64,000 nucleotides of DNA, taken from NCBI GenBank assembly GCA_030704615.1, contig CM060732.1, positions 26,412,001 through 26,476,000 of the forward strand. The letters are read 5' to 3'. The translations under genes and the position numbers were made by a program. Source of the stretch: Takakia lepidozioides. Lineage: Eukaryota > Streptophyta > Takakiopsida > Takakiales > Takakiaceae. Positions within the stretch are counted from its first letter, which is position 1, and every line of letters starts with the position of its first letter. Positions 55,793 to 64,000 of the stretch are shown in pieces. Below the pieces are notes generated by a model. That model ran no database searches. It was not told where the DNA came from and saw only the letters and a program-made list of their open reading frames with translations.

Positions 55793-57712
55793 ATGGCAGG
55801 GTTGCATGAGGCTCAGTTGTTTGAATCGGCAAGCCCCACCATCACTACTTTTCGAAGAGGAGCAAGAGAAGAAGTCAACAAGAACTCTTCTGGCATTTGT
55901 GAGGATGTGAGGAGACTATGTAAGACAGGACAACTGAAGGAGGCACTGCACATTTTGACCCAACAAGGCATGCGTTCCGACTCCCATTCTTACGTTTCGG
56001 TCTTGCGGGAGTGCATCAATGTAAAGGGCCTCGTGGAGGGGAAGCAGGTGCATGCTCACATTATACAGAGTGGATTTAAGCCAAACACCTTTGTACTCAA
56101 TACCCTTGTCAACATGTATGCCAAGTGTGGGAGCTTGATGGATGCCCGCCAAGTGTTCGACAAAATGCCTGAACGAACTAAGTGTTCTTGGAACATAATG
56201 ATAGCAGGGTATGCGAAGCATGGATGTGAGAGAGAGGCTTTCGAGATCTATGAGCAAATGATAAGGGAAAGGGTGATTCCTGACAGGGTCACTTTCATTT
56301 GCATTCTCAATGCGTGTGCAAGCCAAGGAGCGCTGCAGAAAGGCAAAGAGGTCCATGATGACATCTTCAAAGCTGGAATTGTGCCGGATATCAATCTGGA
56401 GAACACCCTTGTTGACATGTATGCCAAATGCGGGAGTATAGAGGATGCACGTCAAGTGTTTGACAATATGGCACAACAAGACGTGGTCTCCTGGAATGCA
56501 ATGATCGGAGGATATGCTCAACAAGGGTGCAGTAGAGAGGCTTTCAAGACCTACGAGCAAATGCTACGGGAAGGGATCACACCCAACAGGGTGACGTTCA
56601 TTTGCGCAGTCGATGCATGTGCCAGTCTAGGAGCCCTGGAAAAAGGCAAGGAAGTTCATTCTGCCATCGTAAAGGCTGGAGTTGTGCCGTATCTTAATTT
56701 AGAGAATACCCTTGTCCACATGTATGCAAAATGCGGGAGTGTAAAGGATGCACACAAAGTGTTTAACAACATGCTTGAACGGGACGTGGTCTCATGGAGT
56801 GCGATGATTGCAGGCTGTGCTCAGCATGGGTATGGTAGGGAGGCCCTGCAACTATTTGAACAAATGCAACAACAAGGGATCAAGCCGAACAGTATCACCT
56901 TTGTATCTGTTCTTTCTGCATGTAGCCATGTGGGCCTAGTGGATGATGGGTATCGCCACTTTGAGTCCATGAGTCAAAATTATGGCCTTACTCCTATGGT
57001 GGAACATTTTGGCTGTATGGTGGACCTTCTTGGCCGTTCAGGTCGCTTGGAAGAGGCAGAGGATTTCATTAACAATATGCCAATCAAGCCAGGTACTGTG
57101 GTGTGGAAGGCCTTGCTTGGTGCCTGCAGAATTCATGGTAATTTGGAGGTAGCAGAACGTGCAGCAGAAAGCATTCTCAACGATGATCCACAAGATGCTG
57201 CAGCGTATGTGCTGCTATCCAACATCTATGCTGCAGCTGGCAGGTGGGCTGACAAAGCAAAGGTGAGAAAAATGATGGAGGACAGAGGTGTCAAAAAGCT
57301 GGAGCCAGGACGCAGCTGCATTGAGGTCGACAATCAGGTGCATACATTTGTTGTAGAAGACAAATTGCACCCACAGATTGAGGAAATCCATGCTGAGCTG
57401 AGGAAATTGTCTGGGCAAATGAAGGAGGCTGGATACGTGCCTGACACGCGCTTTGTATTGCATGATGTGGAGGAGGAGCAGAGGGAAGTTTCTCTTTTCT
57501 ACCACAGTGAGAAGCTGGCCATTGCTTTCGGGCTTATCAGCACACCACCTGGAGTACCTATCCGTGTCATCAAGAACCTTCGAGTTTGTGGTGACTGCCA
57601 CATTGCCACCAAGTTCATCTCTAAGATTGCTGGGCGAACGGTTATTGTACGGGATGCCAACCGCTTCCATCACTTCCAAGATGGGATTTGTTCTTGCAAG
57701 GATTACTGGTGA
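55793..57712 (+). CDS. PPR protein, PLS class with E and DYW domains
   Basis: Single exon, 639 codons from the ATG at 55793. An upstream in-frame extension lacks ATG. PPR motifs in P-L-S order fill about residues 45-400, with repeated blocks such as LVNMYAKCGS, VSWNAMIGGYAQQG and ALEKGKEVHSAIVKAG. E/E+ follows, then a PG box (KKLEPGRSCIEV, about residue 498) and a complete DYW deaminase: zinc-site HSEKLA (about 570), CGDCH (about 598) and C-terminal CKDYW. Such proteins bind organellar RNA and convert specific cytidines to uridines in chloroplasts or mitochondria. No convincing targeting peptide is visible at the N-terminus, which is unusual; a longer start upstream is possible. Intronless structure and related pseudogenes on both strands suggest retroposition or local duplication. 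Confidence 0.93.
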   Translation: MAGLHEAQLFESASPTITTFRRGAREEVNKNSSGICEDVRRLCKTGQLKEALHILTQQGMRSDSHSYVSVLRECINVKGLVEGKQVHAHIIQSGFKPNTFVLNTLVNMYAKCGSLMDARQVFDKMPERTKCSWNIMIAGYAKHGCEREAFEIYEQMIRERVIPDRVTFICILNACASQGALQKGKEVHDDIFKAGIVPDINLENTLVDMYAKCGSIEDARQVFDNMAQQDVVSWNAMIGGYAQQGCSREAFKTYEQMLREGITPNRVTFICAVDACASLGALEKGKEVHSAIVKAGVVPYLNLENTLVHMYAKCGSVKDAHKVFNNMLERDVVSWSAMIAGCAQHGYGREALQLFEQMQQQGIKPNSITFVSVLSACSHVGLVDDGYRHFESMSQNYGLTPMVEHFGCMVDLLGRSGRLEEAEDFINNMPIKPGTVVWKALLGACRIHGNLEVAERAAESILNDDPQDAAAYVLLSNIYAAAGRWADKAKVRKMMEDRGVKKLEPGRSCIEVDNQVHTFVVEDKLHPQIEEIHAELRKLSGQMKEAGYVPDTRFVLHDVEEEQREVSLFYHSEKLAIAFGLISTPPGVPIRVIKNLRVCGDCHIATKFISKIAGRTVIVRDANRFHHFQDGICSCKDYW

Positions 57713-57767
57713 GACAGGTAGAAAAGGTGACACGTCATTACATTTGAAAGCAAACAGTCAGGTTGAA

Positions 57768-58240
57768 ATTTATACATGACAACATACCAGCCTTGATGAT
57801 GAGCATGCACCTCTTTGTCCTTTTCCAGGGCTCCTATGCTTGTGCACGCACTGAGACCGCTAGTGAATGTGACACTGTTAGGGGTTACCCCTTCCCTTTG
57901 GATTTGCTCTTAGATCTTGAAAGCCTCCCTACTACCATCCATGATGAGCATATCTAGCAATCATGACAGTCCATGAGACCGCGTCTCGCCCGGCCATATA
58001 GTTGAACACTTGATGCACATTCTTCATGCTTGTACATTTGGCATACATACTAACAAGGGTATTCTCCAGACCTATACATGAGACAGAAATGAATGTGACC
58101 AGTGTCTGGCGTCAACCCTTCCCATTGCATCTGCTTATAAATCTTGAAAGCCTCCCTAAAGCACCCATGCCTGGTATGTCCTGCAATCATTATGTTCCAC
58201 GTAATCAAAGTCTGCTATGAGCCCCCCCTGCGAGTGTCTG
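57768..58240 (-). pseudogene. Antisense PPR pseudogene
   Basis: On the minus strand: LITWNIMIAGHTRHGCFREAF and YKQMQWEGLTPD (58225-58110), then MYAKC-like and LYGRARRGLMDC (shifted VSW block, about 58010-57950), and ALEKDKEVHAH-like sequence (about 57830). Several stops and frameshifts. The repeats match those of the adjacent intact gene, so this is a decayed tail-to-tail copy only about 55 bp from its stop codon. Confidence 0.75.
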
Positions 58241-58641
58241 TCCAATTAATACCTGTAGAGGATTGTGCCCTGTCCTCCTGTATGTGTCAAAACTCTGGAG
58301 TTTCAATCCTTTTCACTCATCATATCACACATCTCAAGCCCCTATATCTCTTCATGAGGATGGATCTCCTTCTCGCAGCACAAGTAGCAGGGTTAAGAAA
58401 CCATTGCAGTCATCCTGAGAATAAAGTTAAGCGATTCTCTGTTTGTGGTGGAACACCTGCATCACCATCAAAATAATATGAGTTGTACAGACTACAGACC
58501 CCCCATTGACAGTCGTCCGCCCCCTGATGGGGCTGTCCTCTGCTGGACCCCCATACAATCCCACGAGGGTCACCACAAAGCGAGAACAGAACCCACTTTG
58601 TATCAGCTTGGCCAAGAGAAAAGTAGACCTCAATTCAGACC

Positions 58642-59904
58642 TCAGACCTCGCTCAGAGTGGGCTCAAACCGAAATGTATCTTCACTCAACTCTGGACCAT
58701 CATTAGCTGAACGTTCAATCCAGCCGCTTTCCCAAGATCCCTTGAGAAAGTTGTACTTCATGATGCAGTCGTCACGATGAGTGGTAATGAAAAGAACATC
58801 TCCATGTACAGCAACACAGGCCCGCTCAAACATCTGAAGATACGCTCTCATCAGCGTAGCCATAGGATCAGGCATCTTGGCGATCAGCGTGAACTCGTTC
58901 ATAGCTGGTTCATACCTTCGGAGGACCACAGGGATGGGCCACTTGATTTTGGGCAATGTCGCCTCCTCAATTTCATAAACCAGTACAATGAGAGAACCTT
59001 TGTAGGTCAGAAGGCGAACCCCAGCTGCACCCCAGTAGTGCGCATCACCAGGAATTTTGAGGTAGTCTTCTACAAGGCAGCCCTGTTGAACGTCAAAAAT
59101 GATGAGCCCAGGGCTTCTACTGTAGCTGTCCTCCACCAACATGTAAACGAAGTTGCCAATTGCGATGCTCTCCAAGGTCTGGCAGCTACTAGCTGTAGTA
59201 AAACTACCCCTGCGAAATGGAAGGACATCATGGGTAGTAGTCCATGCCCCAGTGGAAGAGTCATATACCATCTGTTCCTCCAGACCAAGCAAAACTACTC
59301 TGTACGTAGTTTTCTTTGAATCCATCACCACCACCTGTATCATATAGCTCTGTAAGGCCTCTTGACTAATTACAGGCGGGAGTCTCCTCCACGTCTTCCT
59401 GACCGGGTTGCACATCCACAGATGAGAACCTGCATCCAATATGCACAACAGCCCCCCACATGTCGCTACCACCTCCAGATGGTGATCCCAGCTCAAAGGA
59501 AGAGGAAGAGCCGGATAACCTGTAGGCAGGTTGAGCCATCTTTTTGTACCGAAATCATACATGGTGATGCGCAGGCCACATTCCGCCAGCTTGCCCACCG
59601 GATGAAGTGTCTGGAAAAGCTGGTAGGACTCGCCAACATGTCTCCAAACCTCTGCTTGCATGCGCATGAGGTAAGAAGACGAAGTCAAACACTTCCACGC
59701 TTTACTCACAGCTCGACACTGAAATACAGTTGAATCAAGCATTGGGTCGAGGTGCGCCACAAATTTCTCCAGCAGGTCCTTGGGTAGCGCTCCCCACACC
59801 CTTGGGTCCATGGTGGCCGTCGCAGTCCTACTTGACTGAGTGGATACTTCAAATGAGTACCATCGGGAATTCAAATTCGGATCTGAATTCTCCAAACCAT
59901 CCAT
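58642..59904 (-). CDS. F-box protein with kelch-like/galactose-oxidase-type C-terminus
   Basis: Intact single exon, 420 codons, ATG at 59904 (an alternative ATG at 59811 directly precedes the F-box). The F-box spans about residues 34-80 (VWGALPKDLLEKFVAHLDP ... CRAVSKAWKCL). This domain binds SKP1 in SCF ubiquitin ligases. The rest has repeated beta-propeller-like strands, for example MYDFGTKRWLNLP, LWMCNPVRKTWRRLPP and MVYDSSTGAWTT, fitting the plant F-box/kelch-type families in which the propeller recruits the substrate. No transmembrane segment. The target is unknown. It lies convergent to the PPR gene with about 930 bp between stop codons. Confidence 0.88.
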   Translation of the reverse strand: MDGLENSDPNLNSRWYSFEVSTQSSRTATATMDPRVWGALPKDLLEKFVAHLDPMLDSTVFQCRAVSKAWKCLTSSSYLMRMQAEVWRHVGESYQLFQTLHPVGKLAECGLRITMYDFGTKRWLNLPTGYPALPLPLSWDHHLEVVATCGGLLCILDAGSHLWMCNPVRKTWRRLPPVISQEALQSYMIQVVVMDSKKTTYRVVLLGLEEQMVYDSSTGAWTTTHDVLPFRRGSFTTASSCQTLESIAIGNFVYMLVEDSYSRSPGLIIFDVQQGCLVEDYLKIPGDAHYWGAAGVRLLTYKGSLIVLVYEIEEATLPKIKWPIPVVLRRYEPAMNEFTLIAKMPDPMATLMRAYLQMFERACVAVHGDVLFITTHRDDCIMKYNFLKGSWESGWIERSANDGPELSEDTFRFEPTLSEV

Positions 59905-60655
59905 GCCGCCACACTCACAACTTGCAGAAGCTTCCTTCTCTTCCCAAGCAAGTCCCGTTCACTCCGAGATGATGAAATCTATCTTTCTGTCTGCAAATTC
60001 GCTTCTACTCGGCCAACCCTTCACTCACTCTCCGAACTCCACACAATCTCTCTCTTCCAACACCATCACGATCGAGCAGACAGAAGAGCCTACACACAAC
60101 TCAAAGAAGGAACCAGCCACTTTTCCAATGTTGCGGAGCCCACACGTGTCCCCCAGCTGTATAGAGTGTTTGAGACGGAACACATGGCGATGGTGGGGCA
60201 CGCCCACCTTCTTCTCCAAGAATGGCAGCTGGGCATTCGGGGATGGGATGTGGGCTGTAGACGTTGTCCACCCTGCTGCCTTCTCCAGACCGCATTGCAT
60301 CGACATTCTTCTCCAGTACTTTCAAGCCAAGAGTCGAAGAGGGCGGGGCTTATGAACTAGGGGATGAGCCAGGGCCCGCGTCACATTCAGCAAGGTAAGT
60401 GTCAACCTCATTGGCAGTGTGGACCGTGACACGGAGATCAAATACTTGGATACTGGAAAATTGCTGGCGAAATCTAGCCTGACACTGATAGATGTTCCTA
60501 GCTGGTAAGCTATTGTTGTCCTACCAGAGAGAGATCGACCGACAGCGGGAGATGGGCTTCTACAAGGGGTGGTGTTTGCAAAATGCTTCATACTTGATTG
60601 CAATCCAACTGAGCAGGGGTTTTTATATGTCTGTCTAATTGGCTGTGATTTCGTT
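59905..60655. other. 5' flank of the F-box gene
   Basis: Upstream region of the minus-strand F-box gene. Open stretches on both strands here show no family and are treated as chance. Confidence 0.4.
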
Positions 60656-60839
60656 CCCTGTACAGTGAGATGGAGCAGAGAAGTTGCGGGTTACAAAGTG
60701 CACATTGCTATTATTTTCGAAGGAGCCTCTCCTCATGAATTGATGCTTCTTGAAGAATATGGGAGCTTTGAGATTTGTTCTATGAGTTTGATGTGTCAAT
60801 GGTTATGTCTAAGAGTTTTGAGACAAACAATCAACAATA

Positions 60840-61331
60840 ACTCTTCTGGCACTTGTGGAGATATCTGCAGACTCCAGTACATATGGTTGTCTCTTGCAGG
60901 AGTGCATCAAGATGAAGGGCCTAGGAGAGGGAAATCAGGTGCATCCGTTATTCAAAGTGGGTTCAAGCCAAATGTCTTTTCAATTGAACACCCTGGTCAA
61001 CGCGTATGCCAAGTGCCAAAGTTTGGTAGATGCACGCCTAGTGTTTGACAAAATGCCTGAACTGTTACTCGGAATACATGATGGCAGGATATGCCCAAGC
61101 ATGAGTGTGGTAGGGAGAGGCCTTGGAGATCTATGAGCAAATGACAGGAGAAGGGCTGATGCCCAACAAGGTCACCTTCATCTGTATTCTAAAGGCATGT
61201 GCCAACCTGGGAGCCCTGGTAAAAGGCCAAAGGATGTTCATGCTGACATCATCAAAGCTGGAGTTGCACCAGATATCATTGTGGAAACTGCCCTTTCTGC
61301 CATGTATGCCAAGTGTGGGAATGTTCAGTGA
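60840..61331 (+). pseudogene. PPR pseudogene truncated by a LINE
   Basis: It begins NNSSGTCGDICRL, matching NKNSSGICEDVRRL of the intact gene, and follows it block by block in several frames: STYGCLLQECIKMKGLGEGNQVH, LNTLVNAYAKCQSLVDARLVFDKMPE, EIYEQMTGEGLMPNKVTFI and ACANLGALVKG. It ends in AMYAKCGNVQ at 61331. Multiple frameshifts. LINE coding sequence follows directly. The leader upstream (60660-60840) is also related to that of the intact gene. Confidence 0.85.
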
Positions 61332-61914
61332 TCCCTCTTCCTCTCCTGAGAGATTGGCAGCAGTCTCTCATGTGCTTGGTCACATCCACTACTCCTTATC
61401 CGAAGAGGATCTTAAGCCTCTCAGCCCCTTTTTCGGAAGAAGAACTGGGGAAGGCAATTCGGTCTCTTCCTCCATTCAAATCCCCTGGCCCTGATGGCAT
61501 CATAGTGGATAGTTCTTCAACTGCATGACAATCGCTGGCGACTTCACGAGCGTGGCCAATGATATTCTGACTAAGGGAATCATGCCATCCCAGATATCAG
61601 AAGGTATCATTACGCATTTACAAAAAAGGTGATAGAGAAGTAATCTCTAACTACAGGCCATCACCCTGGTCAACTCCTCATACAAGATTTTCGCCAAGGC
61701 CTTGGCTTTTCGTTTGCAACCTCTCCTGCCTAAGCTAATTCGCCCTGAGCAATCCGGCTTCATGAATGACCGCATGATAGTGGACAACATCCTTTTGGCC
61801 TTTGAGGCTCTTCGCTCTGGAGAAAACTCAAATCAGCCCCTGGCTCTATTACCGTTAGACTTCGAAAAAACTTTCGATTCTATCCAGCCCGGGCCCTTTC
61901 TCTCTTGCCTTCCT
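61332..61914 (+). pseudogene. LINE reverse transcriptase N-terminal fragment
   Basis: It contains FSEEELGKAIRSLPPFKSPG and PDG (about 61430), ISEGIITHLQK, GDREVISNYRP (shifted), FRLQPLLPKLIRPEQSGFM and LPLDFEKTFDSI (about 61855), with the first catalytic Asp. These are RT blocks 0-3 of an L1-type LINE. The YADD block and everything downstream are absent. The sequence breaks at about 61890-61915, where a SINE begins. There are shifts near 61520 and 61640. Confidence 0.85.
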
Positions 61915-62066
61915 GAGCAGGTAGCCCAGTGGTTGGGTGTTTGTGCCTTGCCTGTGCATAACCTAGGTGATCCTGGGTTCAATCCTTCAACATGTGCCTT
62001 CAGACCGTCCATTGGGCCCTCGATGGCCTGTGTGTTGGGCAGTAGGCTCTGTAAATTCACTGGACG
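61915..62066 (+). mobile_element. tRNA-derived SINE, left part
   Basis: Internal RNA polymerase III promoter boxes: box A TAGCCCAGTGG (61922-61932) and box B GGTTCAATCC (61976-61985), 43 bp apart. The body continues to 62066, where a TTAA-flanked element interrupts it. The SINE resumes at 62901 and ends in (TTTATC)n to about 62937. It is not a tRNA gene, since no cloverleaf with acceptor stem can be drawn. Confidence 0.7.
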
Positions 62067-62070
62067 TTAA

Positions 62071-62900
62071 CCCCTAATGGACGAGGCAGTTTTTGGTGGC
62101 CCCCTCCAATACAGGACATACCCTCACTAATGAGGGTATATCTCTCAAGAAACTAACATCCACAGGGATGAACCGTATGAATGGGAGGCTACCTACTTCA
62201 TCCAGCTTCTACGAAAATTTCAGCTCATTCCACCGAATCGTTTGGAAGATTATAAGAAATTTGCAAGCCCAAAATTTGGGGTACACTCCAAATTTAGAGT
62301 GGAAAAATGGTTTGACCAGGAAATTGGATCGACAAAATATTTTTTCCTCGCAAGACCCCATCCAGATTCCAATTATGTGGCACCTAAAGCATGTTGCCCC
62401 AAAATTTCAATCTTGATAATGTTGCTTTGTATGGAAAAACAGGGGGGTCAAAACACACCATGAAGCTCAAATGACATGTAATTCCGGCTTAGGAGGTCGA
62501 AATTTCTTTGGAATCATAGTTGCTGCGGTGAAAGTGTTCCTTGAATGATGAACTACTACCTCCAAAAAGAAATTCAGAATCCTAACAAAAATTCAGGCAG
62601 AGATTTGCATTTGTTTCCATTTGTATTTTTGCCTCGTTGTCACCCCTTTAGCCTGCCATGTCACTAGTCAAAGCTGCTGGACGACTAATTTTGGGCACCC
62701 CTGCACACTAAAAAAATTACTGAAGGCAGGTCTTTCATTATTTTAGGGTGCCATAAAGACGGGCAGGTGCATGACATCAAGGTGCACAACTTTCGTTCAG
62801 AAAGTTTTTTCATCCAAGGTCATCCAACGATTTGCCATCGTGGATGATTTCTGACGCGACCCTGACGCGACCCGAAACGGGTCGTCTCGTCCATTAGGGG
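62071..62900. mobile_element. 830-bp TIR element in a TTAA target
   Basis: Perfect 15-bp terminal inverted repeats CCCCTAATGGACGAG (62071-62085) and CTCGTCCATTAGGGG (62886-62900). TTAA lies directly outside both ends (62067-62070, 62901-62904). The right subterminal part has a direct repeat TGACGCGACCC twice and a hairpin GACCCG-AAA-CGGGTC. No transposase coding is seen. TTAA duplication with ends starting CCC is the hallmark of piggyBac-type elements; a 3-bp TTA/TAA reading (Harbinger) is the alternative. Confidence 0.75.
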
Positions 62901-62937
62901 TTAAAAAATCTTTATCTTTATCTTTATCTTTATCTCT
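62901..62937 (+). mobile_element. SINE right end with TTTATC tail
   Basis: Immediately right of the TTAA-flanked element. The sequence aaaatc then four to five TTTATC units is a simple-repeat tail of the kind that ends many SINEs. Joined to 61915-62066 it makes a unit of about 185 bp, a normal SINE size. Confidence 0.6.
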
Positions 62938-64000
62938 TGGGTCAAGATTATGTCAATCTCGGCTTCCATGCAGTATCCCCATAAGCCGCGTCCGCTCACC
63001 TTGCGGGTGCAGCAGCCGCGGCCCAGCTGCCGCGCTTGCGGCAGCTCCCCCATGCCCGCAGTCCGCCGCGGTCGGTCCGCTGAGCCAGTCCCCTCACGTC
63101 CACTCTGCCAGTCTGCCCGCCAGTCCGCTGCCCATGAGTCCGCTTCCCTCTAGTCTGCCCGTCCACCAGTACGCTGGTGGGCGTTCCCTGAGCCAGTCCG
63201 ACGACGACGCCCGATCTGGGCCATCCATCTCAAAACCCATCCAAGCCCTCCATTTTTAGGGCCTAAACCCTGCGACCAAATCCGGCCTGTCTCTACTGAG
63301 GGCTCGTTGTTGTCCGATGTTGCGGTAGGCGTTTCCATGCACGCCCGTCTTCTTTTTGTGCACGAGCGACGTTCATGATGATGAGGGGTGTGCTTGAACA
63401 TGGCAGGACTGGCGGGGCGGGCTCTACAGTCACCATCATGCATATGCTTCCACTATTTTTGCCTGTTTGTTGTGCTTTACGGAATCTTGGGCTTTGTGAT
63501 ATGGTTGTATGTTAGAAATATGCTACTGCCTTATCTGTCTTCCATATCGTCATCTGCTTCTGATCCCTCATGATACGCTTGTCGTGCACATACATATCAC
63601 TACACAACTACATTGCTGTCCAAAACCACACAACACATGTGCACACCACACACTAGTATACCACTAGTCCACCACTAGTCCAGCCATTAGTCCAACCACT
63701 AGGCTGTCACTAGTCAGTCTCTAGGCCGCCCACTATGGCAGTCACTAGTCCACCACAATCGCCCCCCTAGCTAGGTGCTTAGGTCCTTCTGGTAGCCACA
63801 AGATGTGATAGTGACTGTAGCCTCACTAAGTCCTCCACCACTGTCCCTACTACACTCAAATTCGATAGATCAAGAGGCCGTACAAGAGTTGCCCCATCGT
63901 TAGTCGTCGTCTTGCAACCGGTGAACTTAAGCCTGTGATCTCGTGTATTGACTCCTATGAGTTTGGCCTCCCATGTCTTGTTAGTTGTCTCTAGTCATGT
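62938..64000. other. GC-rich intergenic and CACTAG-rich simple sequence
   Basis: 62980-63250 is GC-rich with irregular ccgc/cagtccgc repetition. 63640-63760 has repeated ccactagtcca-type units, including actagt palindromes. No coding family recognised. Short open stretches here follow from base composition. Confidence 0.45.

Noticed and set aside
55916-56560. Minus-strand open stretch within the PPR gene
   Set aside because: Shadow of the intact PPR coding sequence.
59840-60355. Plus-strand 171-codon open stretch
   Set aside because: It overlaps the antisense of the F-box start region and shows no family; it follows from base composition.
61915-62000. tRNA gene
   Set aside because: Box A and box B are present, but no acceptor or anticodon stem can be formed and a simple-repeat tail follows; a SINE explains it better.
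63150-63443. Minus-strand ORF in the GC-rich tail of the window
   Set aside because: Composition-driven, no conserved motif, overlapping open frames on the other strand.

Overview
The window is nuclear DNA of a land plant, most likely a seed-free vascular plant (fern or lycophyte). Supporting signs are introns with GT-AG borders, an intronless PPR-DYW editing factor surrounded by decayed PPR copies, plant-type chromovirus and other Gypsy elements, L1-type LINEs, CACTA-like ends, and several plant housekeeping genes embedded in repeats. The species cannot be fixed from the sequence alone. A run of exactly 500 N (3553-4052) marks an assembly gap.

Layout. 1-28.6 kb is almost entirely mobile DNA: a dispersed repeat (1-640, again at 25805-26230); CACTA-like terminal blocks (about 900-1334, 4053-4515, 10496-11240, 24250-24622, 26231-26562); a 5'-truncated chromovirus (4516 to about 7960); a large decayed Gypsy element with two LTRs (about 7965-18832); a broken SWIM/MULE-type transposase gene (18839-21185); PPR relics; a 545-bp tandem duplication (24640-25790); and an antisense LINE fragment (26563-28100). 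The Gypsy element lost its reverse transcriptase region, which is replaced by foreign repeats. It carries a long extra open region between integrase and the 3' LTR. A diverged partial copy of that cargo lies at 1335-2590.

28.6-37.4 kb holds an apparently intact seven-exon plastid-type fructokinase gene on the + strand (29455-36521, 413 codons plus stop, all phases compatible). 37.4-49.5 kb is again mostly repeats: a Harbinger-like MITE, a 170-bp tandem duplication, an unrecognised decayed minus-strand gene split by a 699-bp TIR element with 8-bp target duplications, an APS-reductase thioredoxin-domain exon relic, and a 5'-truncated LINE with an A-rich tail (45.6-48.4 kb).

49.5-60 kb is the second gene-rich part: an eEF2 lysine methyltransferase-like gene (minus, at least eight exons), an intact PPR-DYW gene (+, 55793-57712) and an intact single-exon F-box gene (minus, 58642-59904). 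From 60.8 kb on, a PPR pseudogene runs into a LINE fragment, which is joined to a tRNA-derived SINE, which in turn contains an 830-bp TIR element flanked by TTAA. The last kilobase is GC-rich and then simple-repeat DNA with no recognised gene.

The host genes are not an operon and have independent cellular roles: plastid hexose phosphorylation, translation-factor methylation, organelle RNA editing and protein turnover. The repeats record several rounds of nested insertion. The assignable stop codons in the decayed elements are consistent with C-to-T or G-to-A transitions, as expected from long-term cytosine methylation.
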